From contig JAUIDY010000050.1 in NCBI GenBank assembly GCA_030428385.1, forward strand, positions 1 through 41,699: DNA of 41,699 nt, written 5' to 3'. This document shows positions 9,356-17,150 of the stretch, piece after piece (within the stretch, counting starts at the first letter, position 1; the number at the start of each line of letters is the position of its first letter). Origin of the DNA: Rhodothermia bacterium. Its GTDB lineage: Bacteria > Bacteroidota > Rhodothermia > Rhodothermales > JAAAOL01. A model generated the notes under the pieces. That model had not been told where the DNA came from, searched no databases, and worked only from the letters and a program-made list of their open reading frames with translations. The position numbers were made by a program, and so were the translations under genes.

Positions 9356-9541
9356 CCCTGCCCGTTTGATTTTCGATGAGTGTGCCGCCTTGAGGTACTT
9401 ATCGGCGGTGAGGTGTTCGAGGGGGTTTGCCATCGCTGCGAGGTGGTGCTATTTTTACAGACCCCGCTTGTCGCCTCTTGCCCGCTACGGGATGCCTGCG
9501 CGGGACCGTTCATCATGTAAAGCCCGGTACGGGAATACACC

Positions 9542-9898
9542 ATGCGTATTGTGCACGCCGTTGTTGCCCTTGTTTTTCTGCTCATGGCAGCGATCCAACT
9601 CAACGATCCCGATCCCTTGTACTGGGCCACGGTCTACGTCGTGGTTGCCGCCATTCCGGCTGCCCGCGTCTTCGAGAAACGCTTGCCCGCGATATGGCTG
9701 GTGGCAGGCGGCATGGTCCTGGCCGGGATGCTCATGTCGTTTCCCGGCTTCATCGACTACCTGGGTTCGGGCGACTACGGCTCGCTCGGCGGGGCGATGA
9801 TGGCAGAGAAGCCTTACGTCGAACCCGCCCGCGAATTTCTCGGCTTGCTCATCGCCGTCGGCTGCTTGGTGGCTTATCGGAGCCGGGGCACGTCGTGA
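9542..9898 (+). CDS. Transmembrane family 220 (TMEM220-like) protein
   Basis: 118 residues with an initial ATG at 9542. The N-terminal helix ends in the family hallmark QLNDPDPLYW, followed by two further hydrophobic segments (VVVAAIPAARVF and WLVAGGMVLAGMLMSF), a loop with conserved acidic residues and REFLG, and a last helix (LGLLIAVGCLVAY). This is the four-helix TMEM220 layout found in bacteria and animals. The molecular function is unknown. It stands between the secreted hydrolase and an isochorismatase-like gene with no strong sign of an operon. Confidence 0.85.
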   Translation: MRIVHAVVALVFLLMAAIQLNDPDPLYWATVYVVVAAIPAARVFEKRLPAIWLVAGGMVLAGMLMSFPGFIDYLGSGDYGSLGGAMMAEKPYVEPAREFLGLLIAVGCLVAYRSRGTS

Positions 9899-9951
9899 CA
9901 GGTGTGTGGTGCTTGTGTGTTTCTCTTCTTCCGTAAGTGCGTTGCCAGCAG

Positions 9952-10503
9952 ATGAAAGCGGTCCTCGTTATCGACATGCTCGAAGATTTTTTTGGCGACG
10001 GGGCGCTGCGAACTATGCGTGCTGACCTGGTGACGCGGATTAACCGTCTTACCGCACAGGCACGACAGGTCAACCTCCCGGTGATTTGGGTGCGGCAGGC
10101 CTTTCGAGACGATCTGGAAGATGCGTTTCTGGCTATGCGTAAACACAACATCCGCATCACGATTGCCGGGACGCCCGGAGGCGAAATCCTCGCGGAGTTG
10201 CAGCGGGCACCTGATGATCACGAGATCGTGAAGAAGCGCTACAGTGCCTTTTTTCAAACCGAACTCGATGCCCGGTTGGCAACGCTGCGCGTCACCGAAC
10301 TGGTGCTGGTGGGCGTCAATACCCACGCCTGCATCCGGACCACCGCCATCGATGCGTACCAGCGCGACCTGCATGTGGTCATCCCGTATGACGCCGTAGC
10401 CTCGCAGGACAGAGAACATCACGACGTGACACTGCGCTACCTCCAGCGCGAGATAGCCGAGGTGACGAGCCTGGACGATGTCTTGGCGCAGATGGTTTGT
10501 TAA
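9952..10503 (+). CDS. Cysteine hydrolase of the isochorismatase/nicotinamidase superfamily
   Basis: 183 residues from the ATG at 9952; a GTG 15 bp upstream is also in frame. The catalytic triad can be placed: Asp8 in VLVIDMLEDF, Lys94 in EIVKKRYSAF, and Cys127 in VGVNTHACIRTTAIDAY, with a cis-peptide region before the Cys. These enzymes hydrolyse amide bonds or isochorismate using Asp-Lys-Cys. Members include nicotinamidase, ureidoacrylate amidohydrolase and N-carbamoylsarcosine amidase. Length matches the family. The metal-site His residues of nicotinamidase are not evident, so a nicotinamidase assignment is not supported. The substrate is undetermined and there is no pathway neighbour. Confidence 0.9.
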   Translation: MKAVLVIDMLEDFFGDGALRTMRADLVTRINRLTAQARQVNLPVIWVRQAFRDDLEDAFLAMRKHNIRITIAGTPGGEILAELQRAPDDHEIVKKRYSAFFQTELDARLATLRVTELVLVGVNTHACIRTTAIDAYQRDLHVVIPYDAVASQDREHHDVTLRYLQREIAEVTSLDDVLAQMVC

Positions 10504-10613
10504 CCGGTCGCTTTCGCCTGTTTTTGTTGTCTTTACGCCTGTGTTTCGATAGCTTGTTTTGGGTGGGCATCTGCCCAGTCCTTCTGGTCAAACGAATCGT
10601 ATTTTCCGTTGTC

Positions 10614-11111
10614 ATGAGCCTGCTCTTCCCGAGAAACACGAGGCATGTATTCCTGTTGCTTGCTGTCGCTGTTATGCTTCCCCACATCGTTTGTGCACAA
10701 ACCGCTGCTGATTCTGTTGCCATCCTCCGCACACTCGATTCCTGGAACCAGGGATGGGAAGAGGCTGATGCAGAACGCGCCGTTCAAGCATACGCCGACG
10801 ACACGGACTGGACAAATGCGTTCGGCGACCGCGTGGTGGGGCGCGATTCGTTGCAGAAGACCCTTGCCTTTATCTTCAGCCTCGACTTTGTGATGGCAGG
10901 AGACTCTGGGGAAAATGAGTTCACGGATTTGACGTTTCTCACATCAGACGTGGCGTTGCTACGCAGCAAACTCGTGCGCGTAGGGCAGCAGGTGCGATCG
11001 GGAGAGACGATGCCAGATCGGCATGTGCATCACCTCCGCGTGTACGAACGCCGTAAGGGGGAATGGCAGATTGTGAGCCACCTGATCTCACAGGCACACG
11101 AAAAGCGTTGA
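10614..11111 (+). CDS. Secreted SnoaL-like/DUF4440 (NTF2-fold) protein
   Basis: 165 residues from the ATG at 10614 (MSLLFPRN); the longer open frame from 10497 lies in poorly coding sequence. A signal peptide ends at IVCAQ. The mature part has the NTF2-like pattern LRTLDSWNQGWEEADAERAV, then YADDTDWTNAFGDRVVGRDS, and a C-terminal HHLRVYERRKGEWQIVSH strand pair. This matches the SgcJ/EcaC or DUF4440 subgroup, small cone-shaped domains used as binding proteins or isomerases. Export to the periplasm is predicted. The exact role is not inferable. Confidence 0.82.
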   Translation: MSLLFPRNTRHVFLLLAVAVMLPHIVCAQTAADSVAILRTLDSWNQGWEEADAERAVQAYADDTDWTNAFGDRVVGRDSLQKTLAFIFSLDFVMAGDSGENEFTDLTFLTSDVALLRSKLVRVGQQVRSGETMPDRHVHHLRVYERRKGEWQIVSHLISQAHEKR

Positions 11112-11172
11112 GGCTGCCCGGTGCATCCATGCCGAAAGCCTGCAAGGAGTTCTCCGACGAAGTCATTCCGCG

Positions 11173-11703
11173 ATGAACGATAAACGATTGCTGCTTCGCC
11201 ACTTTCTTGCTGCGCTGGCCTACCGCACCCAGAAAGCGCTGCGTGGCGCGCCTGCCGACTTTGATTTCTTTGAGGCGGGGAACGCCGTGCGTACGCCGGC
11301 CGACCTCGTGCGGCACATGACGAGTGTATTGGGTTATGCGCGTACCTGTTTTATCGGCGGGCGGTACCGCGCCCAGGCGTTGCCTTCCTTGCAGGAAGAG
11401 ATCGTGCGGTTTCATGCGATGATCGAAGATCTGGCGCAGCATCTGACGGAGGGCACGCCCTTGCGCGAGGGCATGACCGAAGAGCAGTTGCTGCAAGGGC
11501 CGTTCGCGGATGCCATGACGCATGCGGGGCAACTCGCGCTGTTGCGGCGGCTGGCGGGCATCCCCGTGGCCCCGGAGAATTTTATCGTTGCGAAGATCGA
11601 CGCGAGCCGGTTGGGGCCGGATCAAGCAGATCCCGCTAGCCCCGATGCCGAGTGGCCCGAAGCTCCCGACGGATGGACCCCGCCCGGTGAGGCAAAGGCA
11701 TAG
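11173..11703 (+). CDS. DinB-like four-helix protein
   Basis: 176 residues. The sequence is helical, with His48 in PADLVRHMTSVLGYA and His117 in DAMTHAGQLALLRRLAG, the spacing and context of metal ligands in DinB/YfiT-like folds. It ends with the VAPENF and SRLGPDQ block seen in many DinB-like hypothetical proteins. DinB-superfamily proteins include bacillithiol or mycothiol S-transferases and damage-induced proteins of unknown function. The terminal 25 residues are Pro/acidic and probably disordered. It overlaps nothing and precedes a small membrane protein gene by 31 bp. Confidence 0.75.
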   Translation: MNDKRLLLRHFLAALAYRTQKALRGAPADFDFFEAGNAVRTPADLVRHMTSVLGYARTCFIGGRYRAQALPSLQEEIVRFHAMIEDLAQHLTEGTPLREGMTEEQLLQGPFADAMTHAGQLALLRRLAGIPVAPENFIVAKIDASRLGPDQADPASPDAEWPEAPDGWTPPGEAKA

Positions 11704-11734
11704 CGCGGCTCCACGTCGTAAAACCAGAGCATCA

Positions 11735-12088
11735 ATGGATGCGCTTTACTCATGGTCGCTTTTGCTTGCCCTGATTCTGGGAATCGGAGGGGTGTTGCTG
11801 GGCCTGTTTGTGGTGTGGCAGAATCGAACAAAGCCGGGCATAGCGGGAAGGGGGAATGGGGTGGCGTTCCGCACCGCGCGGGTGGGTGTGGTCGTAGGAA
11901 GTATCTGCCTGATCTTCTCCGTGATTGTGCATGGGCGATGGGGGCATGGGGCCGCCAGCGCTGAGCCCATGGATGCCGCCACGTTTGTGCAGATACATCC
12001 CAGCTTTGTGGTGGCGAGCATAGTGGTGCTGATCGGCGGTGGGCTCGTGCTTTACGCAAAGCGGCAGCAACAAAAGCAGCGGTCCTGA
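11735..12088 (+). CDS. Small three-helix membrane protein, unrecognised
   Basis: 117 residues from the ATG at 11735 (MDALYSW); the frame is open much further upstream, but that part is a shadow of the DinB-like gene. Hydrophobic segments lie at about 5-28, 46-67 and 90-109, with a basic Gln-rich C-terminus (AKRQQQKQRS). The last loop contains HGRWGHGAASAEPMD. No family was recognised. It might be co-transcribed with the DinB-like gene 31 bp upstream. Confidence 0.6.
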   Translation: MDALYSWSLLLALILGIGGVLLGLFVVWQNRTKPGIAGRGNGVAFRTARVGVVVGSICLIFSVIVHGRWGHGAASAEPMDAATFVQIHPSFVVASIVVLIGGGLVLYAKRQQQKQRS

Positions 12089-12229
12089 TTCGGTATCTTT
12101 TGCCGAATGCGCCTGTCTCGCGGTTTTTTGGGAGAGGCCGTTTGGGGAAACCTGCTGTTTTTGCGTCATGGTTGATAGCCCCCGTTCAATGAGGGGATTC
12201 GCTGCACCCAATGGACGAGCAAGGACATC

Positions 12230-13048
12230 ATGACCGACCAGCCCCATACGCCAGCTATGGCCACCGACCTACCCTCTCAAGAAGAAGCAACGCCATCGCG
12301 ACTGTTGCTCTACTGGCTCGACGAAGATGCTTTTTACAACGCTAAAGAAATCCTCCGCGAGGCAGGCATTAAACTCGTCAGCAGCAAACTGACGCCGTGC
12401 CAGGTGCTGCGGGCGTCGGGCAACACGGTGGTGTATGCATCGCCCGCGATGTGGAGCCGGGTCTGCGTTCGGCAAGGCTCGTGGTACCGCGATTCTCGCC
12501 GGTTTGGGCAATACATGATGGTGAGTGCCCGGAAGCTGCCTGAGGAACTGGACGCCTACCTGGATGCTGAGCTCCGGGAATCTGACTTTATGCCCGACGC
12601 GCTGCCGTCCACCGACGAACTGCAGGCGCTGGTCGATTCGGAGGCATACCAAACCGCCAAGCCCGAGGCGTGGGAGGCCAAAACCGCGATGGATGCCTTC
12701 ATGTACAAAACGCTCTTTACGCTGACACGCTTCTGGGGGTGGGGCGACAACCTGAAGCGGTACTGGCTCAGCCACAAGGCCACCCATGCCAACTTCCTGG
12801 CCCACCACTTCACCACGGAGATCGACGGTGAGGCGGTGCCTTATAGCGTGGCGACGAACGCCGGGATTTGCTCGTCCTGCGTCGAATATTTTAACATCGT
12901 CGACGACCAGTCGCGGAAGCTGGTGCGGGCATGCCCCGGTGCTGTCACCTTCGGCGGAGCCGAGCGGGATACGTACCTCGACATCATTCCGCTACCGCAA
13001 GTCACTGGGGATGGGCAAGCGCAGGGCGTTCCAGTGCTGGATGTGTGA
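12230..13048 (+). CDS. Unrecognised soluble protein with a CxxC plus Cys motif
   Basis: 272 residues with a convincing coding pattern. No family was recognised. Residues about 22-110 look like an alpha/beta region (LLLYWLDEDAFYNAKEIL, then VLRASGNTVVYASPAMWSRV). Residues about 145-200 are helical and Trp/His-rich (FWGWGDNLKRYWLSHKA, then HHFTTEIDG). The C-terminal part has NAGICSSCVEYFNIVDD with Cys214 and Cys217, and Cys235 in LVRACPGAV, followed by TFGGAERDTYLDI. Cys57 and Cys79 are further candidates. The CxxC-x17-C arrangement could hold a metal or iron-sulfur centre or a redox disulfide, but this is inference. No signal peptide is visible, so it is probably cytoplasmic. It is monocistronic and followed by 440 bp without an intact gene. 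Confidence 0.7.
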   Translation: MTDQPHTPAMATDLPSQEEATPSRLLLYWLDEDAFYNAKEILREAGIKLVSSKLTPCQVLRASGNTVVYASPAMWSRVCVRQGSWYRDSRRFGQYMMVSARKLPEELDAYLDAELRESDFMPDALPSTDELQALVDSEAYQTAKPEAWEAKTAMDAFMYKTLFTLTRFWGWGDNLKRYWLSHKATHANFLAHHFTTEIDGEAVPYSVATNAGICSSCVEYFNIVDDQSRKLVRACPGAVTFGGAERDTYLDIIPLPQVTGDGQAQGVPVLDV

Positions 13049-13150
13049 CCCGAACCTCGTTGTTTTGCGAAATGCGTTCTGGAATATTTGGGCCAAGAAA
13101 AAATCGCAGAACGTATGCCTTGGGAGTTGGAGGTAGGCAGAGAGGACCAC

Positions 13151-13240
13151 TCATAATGCGGCGTTTTCGATCAGCATCACATCGCTGGTGGCGTGATCGA
13201 CGGGGCTGTAGATGTGTGCTGCGCGTCGGGCGTGACGCTG
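13151..13240 (-). pseudogene. Remnant of the 3' end of a winged-helix/PD40 regulator gene
   Basis: Read on the minus strand, this piece encodes IYSPVDHATSDVMLIENAAL followed by a stop. The intact regulator at 14792-16936 ends IYSPVDHAASDVMLMENAAF and stop. At DNA level about 90 bp align to 14792-14882 with few substitutions and one missing base near 13217. That missing base breaks the frame before SVTPDAQH (intact copy SVTPDEQH). Similarity stops abruptly after 13240. It is either the leftover of a deleted paralogue or one side of a duplicated insertion boundary. Confidence 0.8.
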
Positions 13241-13328
13241 GAGCATGCATTTCTATTCTTCGCGATTCCGAATGCCACCGTATTGCGCGTTTTGAGAGCC
13301 GGTCGAGGCGGAGGATTCACCAATCGAT

Positions 13329-13362
13329 TTGGGGGCGTTAGCGGCAGGCCAACATATATTTG
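13329..13362 (+). promoter_or_regulatory. Bacteroidota-type promoter candidate before the cyclase gene
   Basis: TTG at 13329-13331 and TATATTTG at 13355-13362 match the TTG-N17-23-TAnnTTTG consensus with a 23-bp spacer. The -7 box matches fully. It lies about 127 bp before the ATG at 13489, leaving a long 5' leader. This is a pattern match only. Confidence 0.3.
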
Positions 13363-13488
13363 GGCTTTACGGGGTTGGTGATATTCCACGCTGCGTGTTC
13401 TACGGATCTTTGTGATGTTCTAACACATCAGGTTATCGTATCATGAGGGGGTAGCACACGTTCTCAGGGAGAGGTTTCCCGTCAAGCC

Positions 13489-14727
13489 ATGAACCGAGTC
13501 ATAAACTGGATCAGGGGATTTGCCAGCAGGCCAGAGGATTCCAGCGATGTCGCATTCACCAAAATGCTCATCGTAATTATTGCGCTCTGCTGTAGTGCAT
13601 GCGGCCTCGTGTGGAGTGCGATGTATTATGCCGTTTTTGGATTTGGTTTAACCATGGTGCTACCCCTTTCTTTTGTCGTGATTGTGGGAGCAGCCATCGT
13701 TCTCGCCCATCGAATGGCGGATCATCGACCGTTGATTTATGCCCAACTCTTCTGTATCACATGGATCTCAGCCCTAATCCAATGGAGTATCGGCAGCATG
13801 GACCAATCGGGATTGGTCATTGCGTGGAGTTTTCTGGGACCTCTGGGGGCGTTGATTTTTCTTTCCAGCCGTCAGGCAATCGTATGGATGGCGATGTTTC
13901 TGGGCATCGTCATCATCTCAGCAGCCGTTGAGCCTGCGCTTTTGGGGTATTCCTTGGTCGTGTCTGACCCTACTCGCATCCTGTTCTATTGCATGAACCT
14001 TGGCGTTTCTACCAGTGTGGTCTTTGCCGCGTCAGCCTGGTTTGTTCACACCATTCAGCGAGAACGAGGGCGTTCGGAAAGCCTGCTGGAAAAAATCCGA
14101 ACGCTTTTTGGTCAACATGTTTCTCGCGAGGTAGCCAATGAGTTGATCGCCAACGATGAGGGTGCATCGGAAAGCAAGAGCTATGAAGTGACGATCATGT
14201 TTCTCGATATTCGGGATTTTACCATACTTGCCGATTCTCGCGCTCCCAGGGAAGTTGCTAATTTTCAAAACACCGTGTTTAGCGAGTTGATCAACATTGT
14301 CAGGGCCCACAAGGGGATTGTTTTACAAATCCTTGGGGATGGCATTTACGCTGTGTTCGGCGCGCCGCTTGTGAATGAAACGCATGTGGTTGATGCCGTG
14401 AATGCCAGCTATGCCATGCTCGAAAAGACGAAGGAACTCAGTGAAGACGGCAAAATTCCCCCCATTAGGGTTGGGATTGGCTTGCATACGGGAAAAGTTA
14501 TTGCCGGAGAATTGGGGAACGAGTATCGGAAGCTCTATTCCCTAACGGGTAGTAACGTGATTATCGCTGCTCGGATTGAACAATTAAACAAAGACCTGCA
14601 GAGCCAATTTCTTATTTCAGAGGCTATTTATCACGTCATAAAAGCGAGCGGACACCCGGTTACGAGCCATGGAGCGATAAAGCTAAAAGGCATCGCAAAG
14701 CCGGTAGGTGTTTATCAACTAGCATAA
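13489..14727 (+). CDS. Membrane-anchored class III adenylate/guanylate cyclase
   Basis: 412 residues. Six hydrophobic segments fill residues about 24-188, followed by the LFGQHVSREVANELI linker typical of membrane class III cyclases, and the catalytic domain at about 232-412. Metal-binding Asp240 (MFLDIRDFT) and Asp284 (ILGDGIYAVFGAP) are present, as is the transition-state Arg362 (AARIEQL). However, the purine-recognition Lys position is Gln280, the Asp/Thr position is Ser351 (LYSLTGS), and the transition-state Asn is Ile358. It may therefore have altered nucleotide choice or weak activity. Codon use and composition look less GC-rich than the neighbours. The gene lies exactly between two copies of a regulator 3' end, suggesting acquisition. 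No cNMP effector gene is adjacent. Confidence 0.9.
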   Translation: MNRVINWIRGFASRPEDSSDVAFTKMLIVIIALCCSACGLVWSAMYYAVFGFGLTMVLPLSFVVIVGAAIVLAHRMADHRPLIYAQLFCITWISALIQWSIGSMDQSGLVIAWSFLGPLGALIFLSSRQAIVWMAMFLGIVIISAAVEPALLGYSLVVSDPTRILFYCMNLGVSTSVVFAASAWFVHTIQRERGRSESLLEKIRTLFGQHVSREVANELIANDEGASESKSYEVTIMFLDIRDFTILADSRAPREVANFQNTVFSELINIVRAHKGIVLQILGDGIYAVFGAPLVNETHVVDAVNASYAMLEKTKELSEDGKIPPIRVGIGLHTGKVIAGELGNEYRKLYSLTGSNVIIAARIEQLNKDLQSQFLISEAIYHVIKASGHPVTSHGAIKLKGIAKPVGVYQLA

Positions 14728-14791
14728 GGGAAGTGTCGGGCAACAGGTAGTTTGCGGTCCTGCTGGTTTTGCGTCAAGAACCTTTTTCGCC

Positions 14792-16936
14792 TCAAAACGC
14801 AGCGTTTTCCATCAGCATCACATCGCTGGCGGCGTGGTCGACGGGGCTGTAGATGATGTGCTGTTCGTCGGGCGTGACGCTGAAACCCCAACGGTCGAAG
14901 GGCTGCGAGGGATTGATGGGCAGCTTGGTGACAAGGTCGGTGGTGCCCGTGGCGAAGTCGAAGCGGTGGACGTGCAGGCTGTCCAGCAGCCGCTCCTGGG
15001 TGACGTAATACAGCGCGTCATCGGTGAGGTCCCAGTATGCAGCGTCTGCCTCGGGAAGCCATGCTTCTTCGGTGCCGCCGGGCGTCTTACGCCACAGCCC
15101 TGCTGCGTGGGGACGGGTGAAGAACAAAGTGCCATCGGTGGCACGTTGCCCCTTGCGTGCACCCTGCTGCGTGACTTGTTCCGCCGGACCCCCACCGAGC
15201 GGTTGTTTCCACAGTTGCCAGGTCCCGGTGCGGTCAGAGGCGAAATAGATGGCGGTGCCGTCGGGGGACCAGCGGGGCGCTACTTCGTGCGCGGGGCTGT
15301 CGGTGAGGCGCTGCGGTGGGCCACCGGCGGCATCAATCCGGTAGAGGTCGGCGTCCTGGCCCTGATGCACTTCAAAAAGCAGCCACCGTCCGTCGGGCGA
15401 CCAACGCGGGCTGTTGATGCGTGTTGCGTTGATGGTTGTGAGTCGTAGTGGGTTGGCCCCGTCGCGGTCGCTGATCCACACGGCGTCCGTCCCCGTCCGG
15501 TTGGAGACAAACGCGATCTGGCGACCATTGGGCGAGACGCGGGGATGGCGGTCGGCTCGGGTGGAGGCAATCAGCCGCGTCGCCTCGGGGGAGGCGGCCT
15601 GGGTGCTCCCAATCGGCGTCTGCCACACATTAATCTCATACGCCCACGATACAAAGGCCATGCGGGTGCCATCGGGCGACAGCGTCAGGCTTCCGGGGTC
15701 GGCGACGGGGGCCGAGCGCAGCAAGGCAGGCGCGGTTTGACCATCGGGACTCAGCCGCCAAATGCCGCATGCCTCCGTGCGGCAGCCCGAGAGCAGCACA
15801 TCGCCGTCTGGGGTCCAGGCGAAACCGTTGATGCGGGCCTGTTCAGGAAGCAAGGGGCGGGGGGGAGTAGCCGGGGTGGTGAGGTCCAGCACATGTGCCA
15901 TGCCAAGGCCCCCATTGGTGTGTCGCATAAATAGCAACTGGGCGCCATCGCGGGAAAAAACAGGCATCGTGTCGCCAGCCTCCGTGGCAGCAGGCGTAGT
16001 GAGGGGACGCGTGCTGTAATCGGCGAGGTTCAGGGCGAAAAGCCGCTGGACCCGCAAGGCCGAGTCGGGCGCGGCGAAAACCACTTGCTGCCCGTCGGGC
16101 GACCACGCCAGCCCGGTAACCCGGCACGATGTGTCGATGAGTTTTCGCGAGGCCCCGCCTTGTGACGGGATGTGATATAAGCCACACGCCTGCTGCCCAT
16201 AGCTGAAATAGGCGAGGGACTCGCCATCGGGCGACCATGCGGGAAACAACTCGGCGCCCTGCTGCTGTGTGAGGGCGACCGGGGTTTCGGCGTGGATCTG
16301 CTGCACGAACAGGTTTGAAGGGACGCCCTCCTCATCGAAGGCCACAAACGCCAGCCGTTCGCCATCGGGCGAGAACGTCGGAGAAATCTCGATGCCGGGT
16401 AAAGTGGTGACGGGGCGCAGTGAGGGAGAAAGAAGCGAGGCAGTGGGTGTGAGGGTGGAGGAAAGCAGGACGGCTCCAAGAATAAAGAGGACGGTGCCTG
16501 CAAGGGTCCACGGGAGCCAGCGGCGGGCCGGGGTGGTTGTTGGCGCTGGCGTGGCAGGCATCGACACCGAAAATGTGGGCACGCCATCGCCGGAAGGAGC
16601 AGGCGGCGGGGCAACGGGAGGTGCGGTGTGGATCGGGGCAATCAGCCGGTAACCGACGCCGCGAATGGTCTCGATGACGCGCGGCTGCCGAGGGTCGTCG
16701 TCGAACAGCTTACGCAGGTCCGAGATGGCATTGGTCAGCGAATGCTCGGTGACGATGGTGTCTTCCCATACCGCATCCAGCAGTTCCTCGCGCGTGACCA
16801 CGTCGCCGCGCTGTTCGGCCAGCGAGACGAGCAGCCGCATGGTGCGGGGCTCCAGTGTGTGCGTGCCCGCCGGGCCCACCACCCGGTTCAGGCGGGGCTG
16901 GATTTGCCAGGCTCCGATAGAAAATGCAGCGGTCAT
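14792..16936 (-). CDS. One-component membrane regulator: winged helix, one TM, TolB/PD40 propeller
   Basis: 714 residues. Residues 1-102 form an OmpR/CadC-type winged helix (LEPRTMRLLVSLAEQRGDVV, REELLDAVWEDT, SLTNAISDLRKLF, VIETIRGVGYRLIAP). A Pro/Ala/Thr linker (103-138) leads to one membrane helix at about 140-160. The rest carries about ten PD40 blades with WSPDG-like motifs, as in TolB. This gives the ToxR/CadC topology: DNA binding in the cytoplasm, propeller in the periplasm, probably sensing a protein or ligand there. The gene is head-to-head with a secreted DUF1579-like gene across 214 bp, so that gene is the most likely target, alongside autoregulation. A close paralogue with the same arrangement is at 21642. 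Its last about 90 bp recur at 13151-13240. Confidence 0.93.
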   Translation of the reverse strand: MTAAFSIGAWQIQPRLNRVVGPAGTHTLEPRTMRLLVSLAEQRGDVVTREELLDAVWEDTIVTEHSLTNAISDLRKLFDDDPRQPRVIETIRGVGYRLIAPIHTAPPVAPPPAPSGDGVPTFSVSMPATPAPTTTPARRWLPWTLAGTVLFILGAVLLSSTLTPTASLLSPSLRPVTTLPGIEISPTFSPDGERLAFVAFDEEGVPSNLFVQQIHAETPVALTQQQGAELFPAWSPDGESLAYFSYGQQACGLYHIPSQGGASRKLIDTSCRVTGLAWSPDGQQVVFAAPDSALRVQRLFALNLADYSTRPLTTPAATEAGDTMPVFSRDGAQLLFMRHTNGGLGMAHVLDLTTPATPPRPLLPEQARINGFAWTPDGDVLLSGCRTEACGIWRLSPDGQTAPALLRSAPVADPGSLTLSPDGTRMAFVSWAYEINVWQTPIGSTQAASPEATRLIASTRADRHPRVSPNGRQIAFVSNRTGTDAVWISDRDGANPLRLTTINATRINSPRWSPDGRWLLFEVHQGQDADLYRIDAAGGPPQRLTDSPAHEVAPRWSPDGTAIYFASDRTGTWQLWKQPLGGGPAEQVTQQGARKGQRATDGTLFFTRPHAAGLWRKTPGGTEEAWLPEADAAYWDLTDDALYYVTQERLLDSLHVHRFDFATGTTDLVTKLPINPSQPFDRWGFSVTPDEQHIIYSPVDHAASDVMLMENAAF

Positions 16937-17028
16937 GCGAAAAGCAGGATGCGTGGAACGTCAAGATCTGTGCCGCCAGCCTGGAAGGCAAGGGAAAAAA
17001 GGCCTCACCGCGTCTGCAAAAAGACGCC

Positions 17029-17072
17029 TTTGGCTAACCTTGAGGCAAACTTTAGCCATTCTGGAGGCTGCG
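17029..17072. promoter_or_regulatory. Possible 11-bp phased binding sites in the divergent promoter region
   Basis: Four consecutive 11-bp units start at 17029, 17040, 17051 and 17062 with a loose shared pattern T-T-(T/G)-(A/G)-G-(C/G)-C-A. Position 5 is G in all four and position 1 is T in all four. Winged-helix regulators of the OmpR/PhoB type bind direct repeats at this spacing. The match is weaker than the repeat array at 21592. An inverted repeat GCGTC/GACGC lies just beside it (17010-17027). Confidence 0.3.
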
Positions 17073-17150
17073 GATACGATGGTTGGCTATGCTTTGGTTG
17101 CCGCCTTCCTTTTTATGTCATCAACTATATCTCCCAAAGACCTGATCCGC

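Larger units (their letters stand above)
13049..13488. other. Gene-poor interval containing a decayed gene end
   Basis: 440 bp without an intact gene. It holds a remnant of a winged-helix/PD40 regulator 3' end at 13151-13240 and a possible promoter at 13329-13362. The rest shows no convincing coding potential, and short ORFs here do not resemble proteins. Base composition becomes visibly less GC-rich towards the cyclase gene. Confidence 0.6.

Noticed and set aside
9952-10503. Naming the cysteine hydrolase a nicotinamidase (pncA)
   Set aside because: The Asp-Lys-Cys triad is present, but the metal-binding His cluster of nicotinamidases is not evident and no NAD pathway genes are near.
13489-14727. 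Reading the unusual cyclase as a Pycsar-type antiphage pyrimidine cyclase
   Set aside because: No cyclic-nucleotide-binding effector or toxin gene is adjacent, and the protein has a six-helix membrane domain unlike the usual stand-alone cyclases. Only the altered residues point that way.
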